NCBI GenBank assembly: GCA_009733575.1
Contig: ML769441.1
Span: 50,585 to 114,584 of the forward strand
Source of the DNA: Gymnopus androsaceus JB14
Taxonomy: Eukaryota; Basidiomycota; Agaricomycetes; Agaricales; Omphalotaceae
Direction: 5' to 3'
Length of the DNA stretch: 64,000 bases
Shown: piece by piece, positions 33,771-43,896 of the stretch
Layout: every line of letters starts with the position of its first letter
Numbering within the stretch: position 1 is the first letter of the stretch
Program-made: the position numbers and the translations under genes
Notes under the pieces: generated by a model
What the model saw: only the letters and a program-made list of their open reading frames with translations
Told to the model about the DNA's origin: nothing
Database searches by the model: none

Positions 33771-34381
33771 ACTAACTTGTTATTAACTTGAGCCATCAAA
33801 AATTTCAAACTCCGCTAACTTGCGCTAACTTGGCCGAAGTTTGCCGTTATAAATACATTTCAAACGATGATAAATTTATCATTTCCGCTGCATATATGCA
33901 GTAGATCACCCCAGAATGACTTTATAAAGTCTTCCATAGATGTTCTTCACTGTTTCCATGAGCGGTACATATGTGTATTGACAGTATTGCCTAATATAAT
34001 TGTGCAATATTTATGAGTATTGAAGTACAGTGTGCATGGCTATTTCCTTGGTGGAGTGTTCTGCTCCCTACTGCATGCCTACACATTCATTCAGAACTGG
34101 ATAAAACATGTAAATACCTCTTTATGCACTGATTACATGCATACAGTCTATCAATACAATGACAACAGTGATGAGCAACCTTGTAACACAGCTCTCATGC
34201 TTGTGTAGTGATCTTAGTGAGACTTAAACACTTATATTAGCTCTGTAGAGCCTTAGAAATGCTTTTATAATAGTCAAGTTAGAAAAGTTAAAACAAATTA
34301 AACCAAGTTAGACAAGTTACCTTGGTCGACCAAGTTAACTTTCAATTCACAAGTTAGCGGAGTTTGAAAATCCAAGTTAGT
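33771..34381. repeat. Inverted-repeat element with many TAACTTG subterminal motifs
   Basis: ACTAACTTG at the left and CAAGTTAGT at the right face each other, with the longer block TTTCAAACTCCGCTAACTTG repeated inverted inside each end. Multiple TAACTTG/CAAGTTA copies crowd both ends, as in transposons whose transposase binds subterminal repeats. Boundaries are approximate and no target duplication was found. Related motifs lie at 31590-31700. Confidence 0.5.
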
Positions 34382-35028
34382 ATGGTAGGGCCCATGAATG
34401 CTTGCTCATTACGTACCATTTTCGAATAATATTATTCTTGAGCTAAATACTTGATGCGGCGAGTCGGGGATTGTTGTGCGTAAGCGCGACGTTACTGGTA
34501 ACATAGAATGTTTCAACAATATGTGTTTTTGCACCCGAGAATAACATCTAAATCCTAGTGAATTTGGGTTGTTAAGGTGAGTCCTGTCTTTCAACAATGT
34601 TATCACTGAACCCTACTGGAGGATCCTTCAGGCTCCGAGTTGCGAGCTGAAAACTCTCCCGACGGCTGAAGGAAAAATCTAGAGAACTAGATGTGGCCAC
34701 AGCCGAATAATGGAACTAAAGTTTGTGAAGGGATTAAATACACCGCTTTATCCTCAAAATTGACAGGGAAGATTTCTTCCTGAACGACGACCGTCGCTCA
34801 CAAATTCACGGCGTTAGGGACGAGTACCTGAGAATAGTGGTCTAGGACAGGAACGCCGCTGCAAAGTTTTGTCCCCTTAGTAAACTCATCACCAACTTAC
34901 TACATCTTATTCACTAGTACGGAGGAACCTTTCAGGCCATTCGGTTTCAGTTATATGCGGGTAGTACACGGGTAGTACACGGGCGGGGACTTAATCTGCT
35001 AAGATCTCCATATGTTCGGGCTGGTTGG

Positions 35029-35035
35029 TATAAAA
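35029..35035 (+). promoter_or_regulatory. TATA box of cupin gene 2
   Basis: TATAAAA, 151 bp upstream of the ATG, in the same conserved promoter block as the other two cupin genes (ATATGTTCGGG-CTGGTTGG before it). Confidence 0.75.
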
Positions 35036-35179
35036 GGTGATGGCGGCGCTCTGGCATTCGTTAGCTTATCAGCCACCTTTATTTTTTGCGCTACCGAAAT
35101 CACTCGTGTTGTTTGTTTGCTTCTCCTCTTCGTTGCTGCTTTATAACTAACCGGTCATCGACTAGTATTCCACTTCAGC

Positions 35180-35971
35180 ATGTTGTTCGCATCCTCCATC
35201 GCCCTTGCCGTTCTTGGATTGACGATGTCAGTTCAAGCAGCGCCTCTTGAAGGACATCATCCTATGATGCATAATACTGCCACTAAAGTCACCTCCCCAC
35301 CACCAGTCCCACTCGTCACCAACGCGGCACAACTCGCAACAGAACTTATAACCGAGCCGAGCAATGTCAATAAGCTGACCGCGCTGCTAACCAAAGATGG
35401 GAACCTCCTCACTGGTGACGCCCTTCGGGATCTCACAGTCCTCGATTTCAATAACCAGGAACCTGCGGCAGGTGCAGATGGTGGTTCTATCCTCCTCGGC
35501 ACTGTCTCCAACTTCCCTATCCTCGAGACTGTTGGCATCTCTGGTGCGGTCTCATTCTTCGAGCCTTGTGGTCTCAACATACCTCACTTGCATCCCCGCG
35601 CTGACGAGTTCCTGATCGTAATGGAGGGTCAGCTCGAGGCCGGGTTCGTCATGGAGAATGGTTTCAACAGCGTCGTCCACACTCAGCTGGGGCTCCACCA
35701 GGGGACGGTTTTCCCACAGGGTAGCATTCATTACCAATACAACCCTACTTGCAACAATGCCACCTTTGTCGCTGCATTGAACAGTAATGATCCTGGCAGG
35801 AGTGATGTCGTTACCAGCTTCTTCATGTTGGATGGTGCAGTGGTAAATGCCGCTTTGGGATTCCCAAAGACCATTGGAGGCGATAACATTGAGCAGTGGA
35901 GAGAATTCTTACCTGTCAACTTGGCCAAAGGGGTGGATTCCTGTTTGAGAGCGTGTGGGCTCTCGATATGA
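35180..35971 (+). CDS. Secreted germin/spherulin-like cupin, paralogue 2
   Basis: Intronless, 263 aa with signal peptide MLFASSIALAVLGLTMSVQA. The linker is short (EGHHPMMHNTATKVTSPPPV) and lacks the Pro/Ser repeats of paralogue 1. Cupin motif 1 is GLNIPHLHPRADEFLIVMEG and motif 2 GTVFPQGSIHYQYN, so all three His and the Glu metal ligands are intact. Two Cys near the end (CLRACG) are kept. N-glycosylation sequons such as NNAT occur. The protein should be secreted and fold normally. Nothing in the sequence suggests it is inactive although its flanks are full of insertions. Confidence 0.85.
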   Translation: MLFASSIALAVLGLTMSVQAAPLEGHHPMMHNTATKVTSPPPVPLVTNAAQLATELITEPSNVNKLTALLTKDGNLLTGDALRDLTVLDFNNQEPAAGADGGSILLGTVSNFPILETVGISGAVSFFEPCGLNIPHLHPRADEFLIVMEGQLEAGFVMENGFNSVVHTQLGLHQGTVFPQGSIHYQYNPTCNNATFVAALNSNDPGRSDVVTSFFMLDGAVVNAALGFPKTIGGDNIEQWREFLPVNLAKGVDSCLRACGLSI

Positions 35972-36123
35972 TTTACCTGTATTTTTCTCGGAATGATTCC
36001 TTACTTTTCTTTCAGAATTAATCCATTGCTTTATTCATAATCTCCCATTACACTTACTTGCAGGCGTTTCTACTGCTAATGACACTGTCGCATTTTTACT
36101 TACCGGAGGTTCAGTACTACTTA

Positions 36124-36836
36124 GGCTCCGTTCTGCAACCGCGACTTTATGTGATACAACTGATTTCTACCAGCCAAATTGCCGTGAGAAATACGAGATG
36201 ATAACTTTAGGATTTTTGGTTATTTGTATACTAAATTTTGTGTTCCGTAAAATATACGAGACTGAAAATGTGAGATGGTCATCAGCAAAACCTGTACCAT
36301 CACAATACAATTATTTTGTCTCTGGGATAGTAATTCCAGAGATCTCCAGAGACCTCCAGAGACGTCTGGAGAAGTTTGACAGCTTTTTGATGGCTGTCAG
36401 AGCTCTGGAGACCTCTGGAGACCAACCAGGTTTTGCTGATGGTCTCTGTCGGGCATTGAGCAAGCATCCCGCCTTCCAACGCCGCCATGCTGTTATTATG
36501 TAAATTACATGTAATGCTAAACCATCGCTTCATGAAAAGCCTTTATTGGATGCAAAGTGGATGTGCATTGTAATTTAGAAGCTTTAAAATTTTCATGAAA
36601 TGCTCTCATGCTCTCAAACATCCCCGACAGATGACAGCATTCTTTGGCGGAGGGGCGGCAAGCAGCAAGAGGGAGGCGGGAAGCAACAAGCGGGAAGCGG
36701 TAGGTTGACGGTCGCCAGGCGAGCATGCGGGAGTGTTCTCAACTTGTCGCATTTGTGTCGAATAATTATTATGTAAACAAAATATTTCGTATCAACGGAG
36801 TCGTATCACATTGAGTCGCGGTTGCAGAATGGGGCC
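36124..36836. mobile_element. 713-bp Harbinger-type MITE with TTA target duplication
   Basis: Left end GGCTCCGTTCTGCAACCGCG and inverted right end GGCCCCATTCTGCAACCGCG continue as inverted repeats through GTGATAC. TTA flanks both ends (36121-36123, 36837-36839). A GGCCCC-type end and TTA site are typical of PIF/Harbinger nonautonomous elements. It lies in the 3' flank of cupin 2 and itself hosts the smaller MITE at 36280-36441. Confidence 0.8.
36280..36441. mobile_element. CATCAGC MITE family, copy A (162 bp)
   Basis: Ends CATCAGCAAAACCTG and CAGGTTTTGCTGATG are perfect inverted repeats. GT flanks both sides (36278-36279 and 36442-36443). The interior holds inverted CTCTGGAGA/CCAGAGA motifs and GACAGC pairs. 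It is nested in the Harbinger-type MITE. Confidence 0.8.
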
Positions 36837-37137
36837 TTAGTATCGTTCTCGATAAATTTAAAATATCTAGTAGCGCCCTTCCGCAGTGACTACATATTCA
36901 TTTATTTGTTTTATTCCTATCAAATATACATCGATTGAAAGGGTTCTGCTAGCATCTTCAGATGATGATTGGCAATGAACATATTAATGTATCGATTTCT
37001 TCGAGTTGAATTTGTCTTCAATCTTCTATTGTCTTGTTCCTTCTCAGCAGATTCAAATTTTTGACGGTAGTTCTCCAGTGGAACAAATCATGACCTGTTG
37101 CATGAGTTTGCCATGAATAACAATCTGAGGATAACCA

Positions 37138-37312
37138 CATCAGCAAAACCTGTATTTTCGCTGGAGAAAACCCATTCATTTGGGCCATCTCTGGAGCAAG
37201 GTACCCTATCCCAGAGACCTCTGGAGATCTCTGGAGAAGATTGACAGTTTTTTTGACAGCTGGCTCCAGAGATCTCTGGAGACCTCCAGCAAAAATACAG
37301 GTTTTGCTGATG
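37138..37312. mobile_element. CATCAGC MITE family, copy B (175 bp)
   Basis: Same terminal repeats as copy A and similar interior (CCAGAGACCTCTGGAGATCTCTGGAGAAG). CA flanks both sides (37136-37137 and 37313-37314). Confidence 0.8.
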
Positions 37313-37319
37313 CATGCTA

Positions 37320-38870
37320 CATCAGCAGAACTGCAGGATCGTATCCCGTATAATCGGTAGATTGATGTAATCAATATGCGCAATCATACGCCATCACGGG
37401 CCAGCGGAATTTCCTTTAATTACGTCGGCCGTATAATTGATATACCAAGTTCATACCTGTTTATATGCGGTTATGAGAAAACCTTGCTGATTATACAACT
37501 TGAGCTTCACTACTACTTAGTAATAGTGATTAAGCACTATCCTGATCCGTTCACAGTACAATCTTCCTTCCAATGTCATTCTCAATCAAGGTGTTTTAGT
37601 GACTGCACTTTACATTGTTTCCCGGCACTCTGAGCAGCGAGCTTGAGCACTGAGCATAGTGGGCGTGGCAATGAACTTGGGTTGAGAATCTGGTAAGTCT
37701 TTTGCCATTTTACCGAAGGCTGCGCATTGATATCAATCAATCACATCAACCGCAGTTTTTTCTTCGTCCCTTCCTTTCTTCCCACTTCTTGTAGTTTTCT
37801 TGAGCGCGCATCCTCCTTTTCCTCTCTTCACAACTTGGACTTATATTTGCTGGTGCTTCTGCAAGTGAGCATAGATTTCCGGTGTGTCATCCACCTCTTT
37901 TCTGTTGTGTTTGGCCTCATGGATTGCATGTATCTGCGCACCCTTTCAGGCTTTTTCTCGCGTGTAAATCGGCTTGAAGCAGCTGGTGAGAGCGATGACA
38001 GGTTTCTTCATTCCACTGTTCTCATTATTCCTGTGTTTCTTTAGGTGAATATGACGAATTTGCATGACCACTCCGCACACACCTATTATTACAAATCTTT
38101 TCCGAGTGCGTTGACCCTCCTTTTGTCAACCCCTTCTCATTTTAAATATTTAGCTGCATGCAATATGCACGGCTTGTCCCCACTTATCTTGTGCTCACTG
38201 GTTCACCACTTAGCCCAATACGGTCATTAGTTGATTTTGAAGGGTTAGCATCTTAGAGTCAGGGATATGTGTTTAGTACTCGGAATACAGTATGTTTCTT
38301 TTGTGCTCATCTTTCAATAAACTGATATCAGTCTTATTAGCCAAATCGTTTGAGGTTCATTGACATTGAGGCTTGCTTCTAATGTACGGTGATAGCTATG
38401 GCTGTTGACAATCATTCTTCATCATGGTGAGCATTTACTGTCTTTAATGCAATTACTACTGGCGGTTTCGAGACATTTGAGCTGTGCGCATTGGGAGCTC
38501 GAGGAAATGGTCTTTTCATGGTCGTCTTTTGTAGTCTTTTTATGTAGTATTTGTACCATCTACATAGCCCAAATTGATTTTCTTGCTTTGTTAATGAATG
38601 TACAATTGCGTGTATGGGAGCGGCAATCCAAGAGAACACTGGTATATTTAATGCATAAAGTTGAGTATAATTGTGCATATTCATGCATATTCAAGTGTAT
38701 AAACGAATGAGAAAAAAGGCCGTGATCATGCATGATTGTGCATGCTGGATATGCACTCGGGGTCGTATACATACACAGCCAAATCCGTATGATCCGACGT
38801 ATTTGGCGTGCCTTCATGCGGATCACGGATGTGCGGTTTTCCTGATGTAAGCATGTTGCTGAGCCCATAC
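37320..38870. other. Noncoding stretch of segmental copy 2
   Basis: Several overlapping short frames (for example 37727-38044, 38405-38710) have no motifs and no counterpart in the other segmental copies, so this looks like further inserted DNA. Nothing else is recognisable. Confidence 0.45.
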
Positions 38871-39448
38871 AGCTTGGAGCTTAACTAGTCCCAATGGCCT
38901 ACTTAAACTCAATCTTGTAATGTATGTTACAAGGTGAATGTTCCGATTCGCTGTTCCCTTTCAAATTTGCAGCTATGTTGGCTAAATGTCAAAGCGTAAA
39001 ATCTCAGAAGTGATTTGTTGGCACCGCGGTTCAAGAGATGTGCAGCTGGGAAATTTTTGACATCATGTCTCCAAAAATTGGTGCCTACCCTCAATCACCG
39101 CTTAGGTCCGATCACAGTAGTATCCTCGTACTTTCGTGTATAAAATGGCATATTCATAGCGCACTATACTACATTATGTATTACTAGCTGTTTGATTTCA
39201 TTTAGTGCATTACATCTGGAAGTGCATTCTGGCTACAGGATCTATGTGATCTATTGTAGAGCCCTGTAGGAGAGTTACGTAAGCCCTGTAGACTCTTGTA
39301 GACACTGTAGTGATTGTAGGAAGGTATCTGTTTCCAGATGTAAGTTTAAAGCAAGGGGTATTGCACTTCAGAGGGAAGATGTTGGAAGCAAGGAACTGAG
39401 CACCCAGCAGTGACATTGCTAAAAGTCGGCTCTTTCTAAAACAACAAG

Positions 39449-39479
39449 GTGTCCTGGTTCCGACTCGGAACCAGGACAC
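39449..39479. repeat. Perfect hairpin, 15-bp arms with 1-nt loop
   Basis: GTGTCCTGGTTCCGA and TCGGAACCAGGACAC face each other around a single C at 39464. It follows a run of TGTAGA/CCTGTAG motifs (39255-39315). It is close to the third CATCAGC MITE but outside it. Confidence 0.85.
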
Positions 39480-39508
39480 TTAGTACTTCAATAACCTACA
39501 TTGTACAG

Positions 39509-39667
39509 CATCAGCAAAACCTGGCAGAGATCTCCATAGCTCTGACAGCTGTCAAAAGCTGTCAAACTTCTCCAGACATCTCCAGAGGTCTCTGGAGATC
39601 TCTGGAATTACTGTCCTTGCTCCAGAGACAAAAGAAACATATTGTGATGGTACAGGTTTTGCTGATG
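39509..39667. mobile_element. CATCAGC MITE family, copy C (159 bp)
   Basis: Same ends as copies A and B. The interior is in the opposite orientation to copy A: GTGATGGTACAGG lies at the right here and its inverse CCTGTACCATCAC at the left in A. AG flanks both sides (39507-39508 and 39668-39669). Confidence 0.8.
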
Positions 39668-39822
39668 AGACATAAACCTGGAAGCAAAATATTTGATATT
39701 TGAGCTATATACATAGATCCTTAGCGCTGCTAACACAGCAATCCCTGACAGGCCTGTGCCCAAGCCCTTGAATTGCACAAAGAAAACATAGTATTAGAGG
39801 GCATTAGCCACACCTTGTAAAC

Positions 39823-41294
39823 ACTCCACAGGATTGAATAAATGGAGACCAGAATTATTTTAGGAAAATAGTTTGTAAATAATAAAGTTTTCCACCACAA
39901 ATTTCCATTGAAAAACAATGAAAATGCCACCTGAAAAATAGATAGAAAAAGACCATCTTTTCCATGGTCTTTTCCATGTGTAAAAGGTCTTGTAAGCTTT
40001 GTTCTTTCCCAATTGGAATCTTTGTTTTATTCCGCCATCAACATGTGGTACCCAGTTACCGCCAGTTACTGTCCCATTTCATTCAATTTGACAGTCACGG
40101 CTCACGGGCCCATGAAATGTCGTGAAATATCACAGTGGTCATGGGTCACTGTACAAAATTTGCTCTTGATTTTGACCGGCTTTAGTGCTGAAAAAGCTTA
40201 CAAATATTTCCATATAAGGAAATTTGTCGAAATCATAATTTCGACATGGTGGTCACATGTCACAAGCCATGTCGAATTGAATGAAATGCAACAGTACTGC
40301 CCTGCACTGATGGCACCAGATATTAGTCAGCAGAGCCACAGGAAGAGCTTTGTCATCATTATGAGTGCTTAACTTCTTCTCAGCATGCTCGGGGCTTAGT
40401 TCTGGAGCAGCACAGTGGCAGTATTTATCCTCTTCAATGTGTGCAAAAAATAAATCACAATATTTTATTCAAGTCTCATGCTCTTCAAAGTGCCATCTAG
40501 TTCTGAGTAGTGCACTTTTTTCAGTATAGCATTGTTGATCAAGGGCACACTTGTGACTTTTTGAGGTGAGCACAGTTTTTAGGGCACATTTATACATTTT
40601 TCTAGTATAATTAAGTAAAATTCCCCTTTGGAGAGCAAAACAAGAGATCAATAGCATTTTCTCATGGTAATCATTCAGTTGAAATGGCTCTCAGAATCTC
40701 AATGCTCTTTACCTAAGGTTTACTGAAGGTAGAAGAATAAGCATATGGTCCATATTAGCTTGAATGTACCATATCTGAGGCTAGGGTACAGTTTTGGCAA
40801 CACATTAGCAACTTTAATTTGGCTTGGAAAAGCTGATTATAAGTGCTTACAACCATCACAGGCAATATGTGATACTTATAAAATGGCTCTCAGAGAACCA
40901 GGGATCTGTTTCTAAGATAAAACAAGGGAGAACAACATTTATCTGCTTCTGAGTGCATTGAGAAGATGAAGTTAAGTACTCTAAATGATGACAAAGCTCT
41001 TCCTGCGGCTCTGCTGACTAATATCTGACACCATCAGTGCAGGGCAGTAACTGGCGGTAACTGGGTACCACATGTTGATGGTGGAATAAAACAAAGATTT
41101 CAATTGGGAAAGAACAAAGCTTACAAGACCTTTTACACATGGAAAAGACCATGGAAAAGATGGTCTTTTTCTATTTATTTTTCAAGCAGGATTTTCATTC
41201 TTTTTCAATGGAAAGTTGTGGCAGAAAATTTTATTATTTACAGACTATTTTACTAAGATAATTCCAGCCTCAATTTACTCAATCCTGTGGAGTG
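39823..41294. mobile_element. 1.47-kb fold-back element with CACTC ends (CACTA-like)
   Basis: The left arm (39823-40068 and 40295-40375) is the inverse of the right arm (about 40960-41294): TIRs start CACTCCACAGGATTGA and extend more than 300 bp with about 85-90 % identity by eye. AAA flanks both ends (39820-39822, 41295-41297). CACT-type ends with a 3-bp site suggest the CACTA/EnSpm superfamily, nonautonomous. The left arm is interrupted by a younger TA-site MITE. The centre (40380-40960) has no gene; a 62-codon frame there is not convincing. Confidence 0.75.
40069..40294. mobile_element. 226-bp MITE nested in the fold-back element, TA duplication
   Basis: Ends CTGTCCCATTTCATTCAATT and (inverted) CTGTTGCATTTCATTCAATT are flanked by TA (40067-40068, 40295-40296). 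The right arm of the host element keeps the uninterrupted site (inverse of GCCAGT-TA-CTGCCC at about 41046), which proves the insertion and its target. Confidence 0.85.
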
Positions 41295-41376
41295 AAAGTA
41301 ATCTAATTCATATTTACTGACTAAGAGACGATTATTGAAAGCTACGATGAATGTTCATTGTAAGATCAAGGAATGC

Positions 41377-42194
41377 TCACCAGGGAAATTGTCTCGCATG
41401 CATAGTCCAAGTCCCTTCAAGAGGACATTGTGAATACTCACAGACGCCAGAGATTGTCCATTGGGTGGACAAGTCCAAACCTTCCTTCATTGATTCCCAC
41501 TGCAAGTTCCATGTTGCGGAATCCGTAAAGGTTCTCCATACTGCAGGACAGTATGTCAGGTGATGAATATGGTTCTGTTGTCTGCCTTGATAGTGATGAC
41601 GAACTTTGCTTGTCAACAACCCAGGCATGAAATCATTGGACCAATTAATCACCTGAAAGTTGTTGTAGAGCACTTGGCATGGGTAGGGCATGTACATGCT
41701 CTGAGATGTGAGCATGCTGGCTGATGCGAGGTTGGAGAATGCCAGCAAGAGGTCCATTGGAGAGTTGATTTGTCTACTAAAGAGCAACCAAATTCTACGA
41801 CCCTTTTTATGAGGTCAGTGCATTGGACTGAAGTAACAATGGAAATGATTGCAAACCTTTGGAGTACAATACACCAAGTAAAAGGCATAGTGGTCCTTGA
41901 AGGGACCAGGTGTACTGGAAGACTCAAGAATCCAGTCCTCAATGGCTGTGCAGTGTGACCACATAACAAGACTGTTCTGCAGTGCAGCAATGAGGAGTGC
42001 GAAGTTGGAATTATGAGTCATGTTCAAAAAAAATTAAATTAATGGCCCAATGATGACAGAGTCTGTGGAATCCAACATAGCCAGGAAAATTTTCGGATTA
42101 TGAACACTGGGGATGGGTAGTCCAAGATTCAGATTGACATTATATCGATGGATGGCAGGAGGCAGCATGTAGAACTGAGTAAAGGAAGCCTCAA
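41377..42194 (-). pseudogene. 3' part of a minus-strand gene interrupted by the 6.4-kb element
   Basis: Reading leftwards from 42194 the frame gives VEASFTQFYMLPPAIHRYNV, then LGLPIPSVHNPKIFLAMLDS. Possible further exons lie at about 41990-41870 (SLVMWSHCTAIEDWILESSS) and 41790-41377 (INSPMDLLLAFSNLASAS, ending ARQFPW). The 5' part is on the other side of the element (48843-48640), and the frame is continuous if the two CTCAA-containing flanks are fused. Function unknown; a repeat-derived gene cannot be excluded. Confidence 0.5.
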
Positions 42195-42561
42195 CAGGAC
42201 CCCTGATTTTCCTGTTTAGGGCTGCCCCAAAAAGTTCGGACGAGGTCCTTGGATTTGGCAAAAATGTCAGGCCAAAAGTTCGGACAAATCATGAGCACAG
42301 CCTCAAGAGGTCCAGAAAAAAATTCGGACATGGCATTGTTGCCTGAACTAGGTTGCGTCAAAAGTTTGGAAAATGCATCAAAATGTCGGACAATCCTAAA
42401 TAGGAGTATAATAGAGTACCGTATCTAGATGTATCTATCTTATCTATCTCATTCTCTGGACATTGTGTACATGAACATTAATTCATTGTGAAATAACTAG
42501 GAAATAATCTGCTACCTCTACGAAGTACTACCTCAGTGCTCTCGCAAATCTCGCTATCACC

Positions 42562-43776
42562 ATGGATATCTCTCTCATCATGAACCCTGTAATTCCAATA
42601 TACAATGATACTGAGCTAGACTCTGCAGGCTGCAACTGGAATGCAGCAGACTGGATTGGCTCCGGACAAGTTTACCCTGATACTGTGCCACCAGTGGTTC
42701 AATATCAACAAAACAAAATTCTACAGATACCTACCGAGTTCCTAAACCTTTTACCAGCCTTGAACAATAGTATTGAAACACTAATTGGTCATTCACTCCC
42801 TCCGGCTTCAGGAGAAGATCATGTCAAGGAGCTCTACTTCGCCATGGATCAACCTGATACCATGGATGCTGAAGTACTTCGGAGACTTACTGTTCCATCT
42901 TCTCGACAGCTGGCTCTTCTGGAAGAGCAGTTTGGACAAAACTGGTTCGATGGAAAACATTCAGTGTGCTTCTTCCGAGAAAAGAAACACTTACCATTCT
43001 GGGTATTGACGTTCTTCATGCATGCTCGCATTGCGCATGGCTCCCAGACAAGGTGGGCAGCTACATTAGATTGGCTGTTAGAGCCTGTTGGTGAAACACA
43101 GAGTGAATATGATCTTACGGTTGACGTGAACGATGCATTGGCATCTACTCCATGGACAGGCCCGATTCCTGCTACCCAGACCGAATCTATGGATGACCTT
43201 GCATTGGTATTGGGCAATAACCCACTTCCAGGTGGAATCGTTAACGCAATGTCGGTTGTTGCATCACAACGTCTCGAAAAACCCGCCACTGCAGTGTGCA
43301 CTATGATTGCGACCACTGAGTTCCCTCATGCTATCATGAATCATCACAATCCCCATTCCAATTAATCTGTATTGCTCAACAAAATTCAGAGCTTCTTCAT
43401 TCCAAATGATGATGAAACTCACCTCAAAAAACCCCTCTTCGTTGTTCATAGCCCTCTGTTCCATTGGATTGCTTGCTCTATTGACTTCTTGAATAGCCTG
43501 GTTCAGTTCGGTGATGGTTTTCGAAAGCCTGCACCTCAAGCTTTCATTAAAAAGCTTCTCAAATGGCTATTCAACAGATTTTCCATTGAATTTGCAGTTT
43601 GGAACAATCTTGACTGTGGTCAACAGGTTGACAACTTCTCTTGCCCTTTTATCGCCGCGAATTCCATTGAGCATGCAGCCTTTGGGGATGAGCTTTGGGT
43701 CCCTGAAGCAGCTCGAGTGTTGAGGATTAAGACATTCTTGAAGCTACTTGGTCAAGAGGTGAGCTTGTTTGAATAA
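42562..43776 (+). CDS. Ulp1-like cysteine protease carried by the transposon
   Basis: The frame opens at ATG 42562 and stays open to 43776 apart from one TAA at 43363-43365. A 96-nt GT-AG intron (43294-43389, phase 0) would remove the stop; otherwise the gene is broken there. The N-terminal 240 residues are unrecognised (LDSAGCNWNAADWIGSGQVY; CFFREKKHLPFWVLTFF). The C-terminal part has the C48 protease pattern: HWIACSIDF (His), QFGDGFRKP (Asp), then LDCGQQVDNFSCPFI with the oxyanion Gln and catalytic Cys. Ulp1 enzymes cleave SUMO-like tags; transposon-borne Ulp1 domains are known in eukaryotic elements but their job is unclear, perhaps processing or deSUMOylating the transposase. Confidence 0.65.
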
Positions 43777-43896
43777 CTAAATTAATATTGCAGCAACTTA
43801 CCTAGAATTCAGATCAATTCAAGCTTTTTCTACGAGCCCTTAACATCCAGTAGTAATCCCTCATCCATTTCGAGCATTTCCAACACATCCACTGCC

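Larger units (their letters stand above)
30380..34490. other. About 4 kb of inserted AT-rich DNA of unknown origin
   Basis: This block has no counterpart between the matching landmarks in copy 3 (about 50510-50525). It contains a short frame at 30666-30977 (Leu/Ser rich, SDLCDLCMLPKIIKIISNLT) with no recognised family, two elements described separately, and mostly stop-rich sequence. No terminal repeats were found for the block as a whole, so it may be a composite of several old insertions. Confidence 0.5.
28510..39010. repeat. Segmental duplication, copy 2, enlarged by insertions (carries cupin gene 2)
   Basis: The copy-specific landmarks appear in the right order but far apart: CTAGGCGGCTAAGCGGCTAC at 28564, GAAGGCTGACGCGAG at about 30025, ATAACATCTAAATCCTAGTGAATTTGGG at 34541, the cupin promoter and gene at 35012-35971, TATTCATTTATTTGTTTTATTCCTAT at about 36894, GAGCTTAACTAGTCCC at 38877 and TGTCAAAGCGTAAAATCTC at 38988. 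The gaps hold transposable elements and about 4 kb of unidentified DNA (30380-34490). Confidence 0.7.

Noticed and set aside
30000..42000. Search for LTR retrotransposons (reverse transcriptase YxDD, integrase, paired LTRs)
   Set aside because: No RT, integrase or long direct terminal repeats were recognised anywhere in the accessory region.
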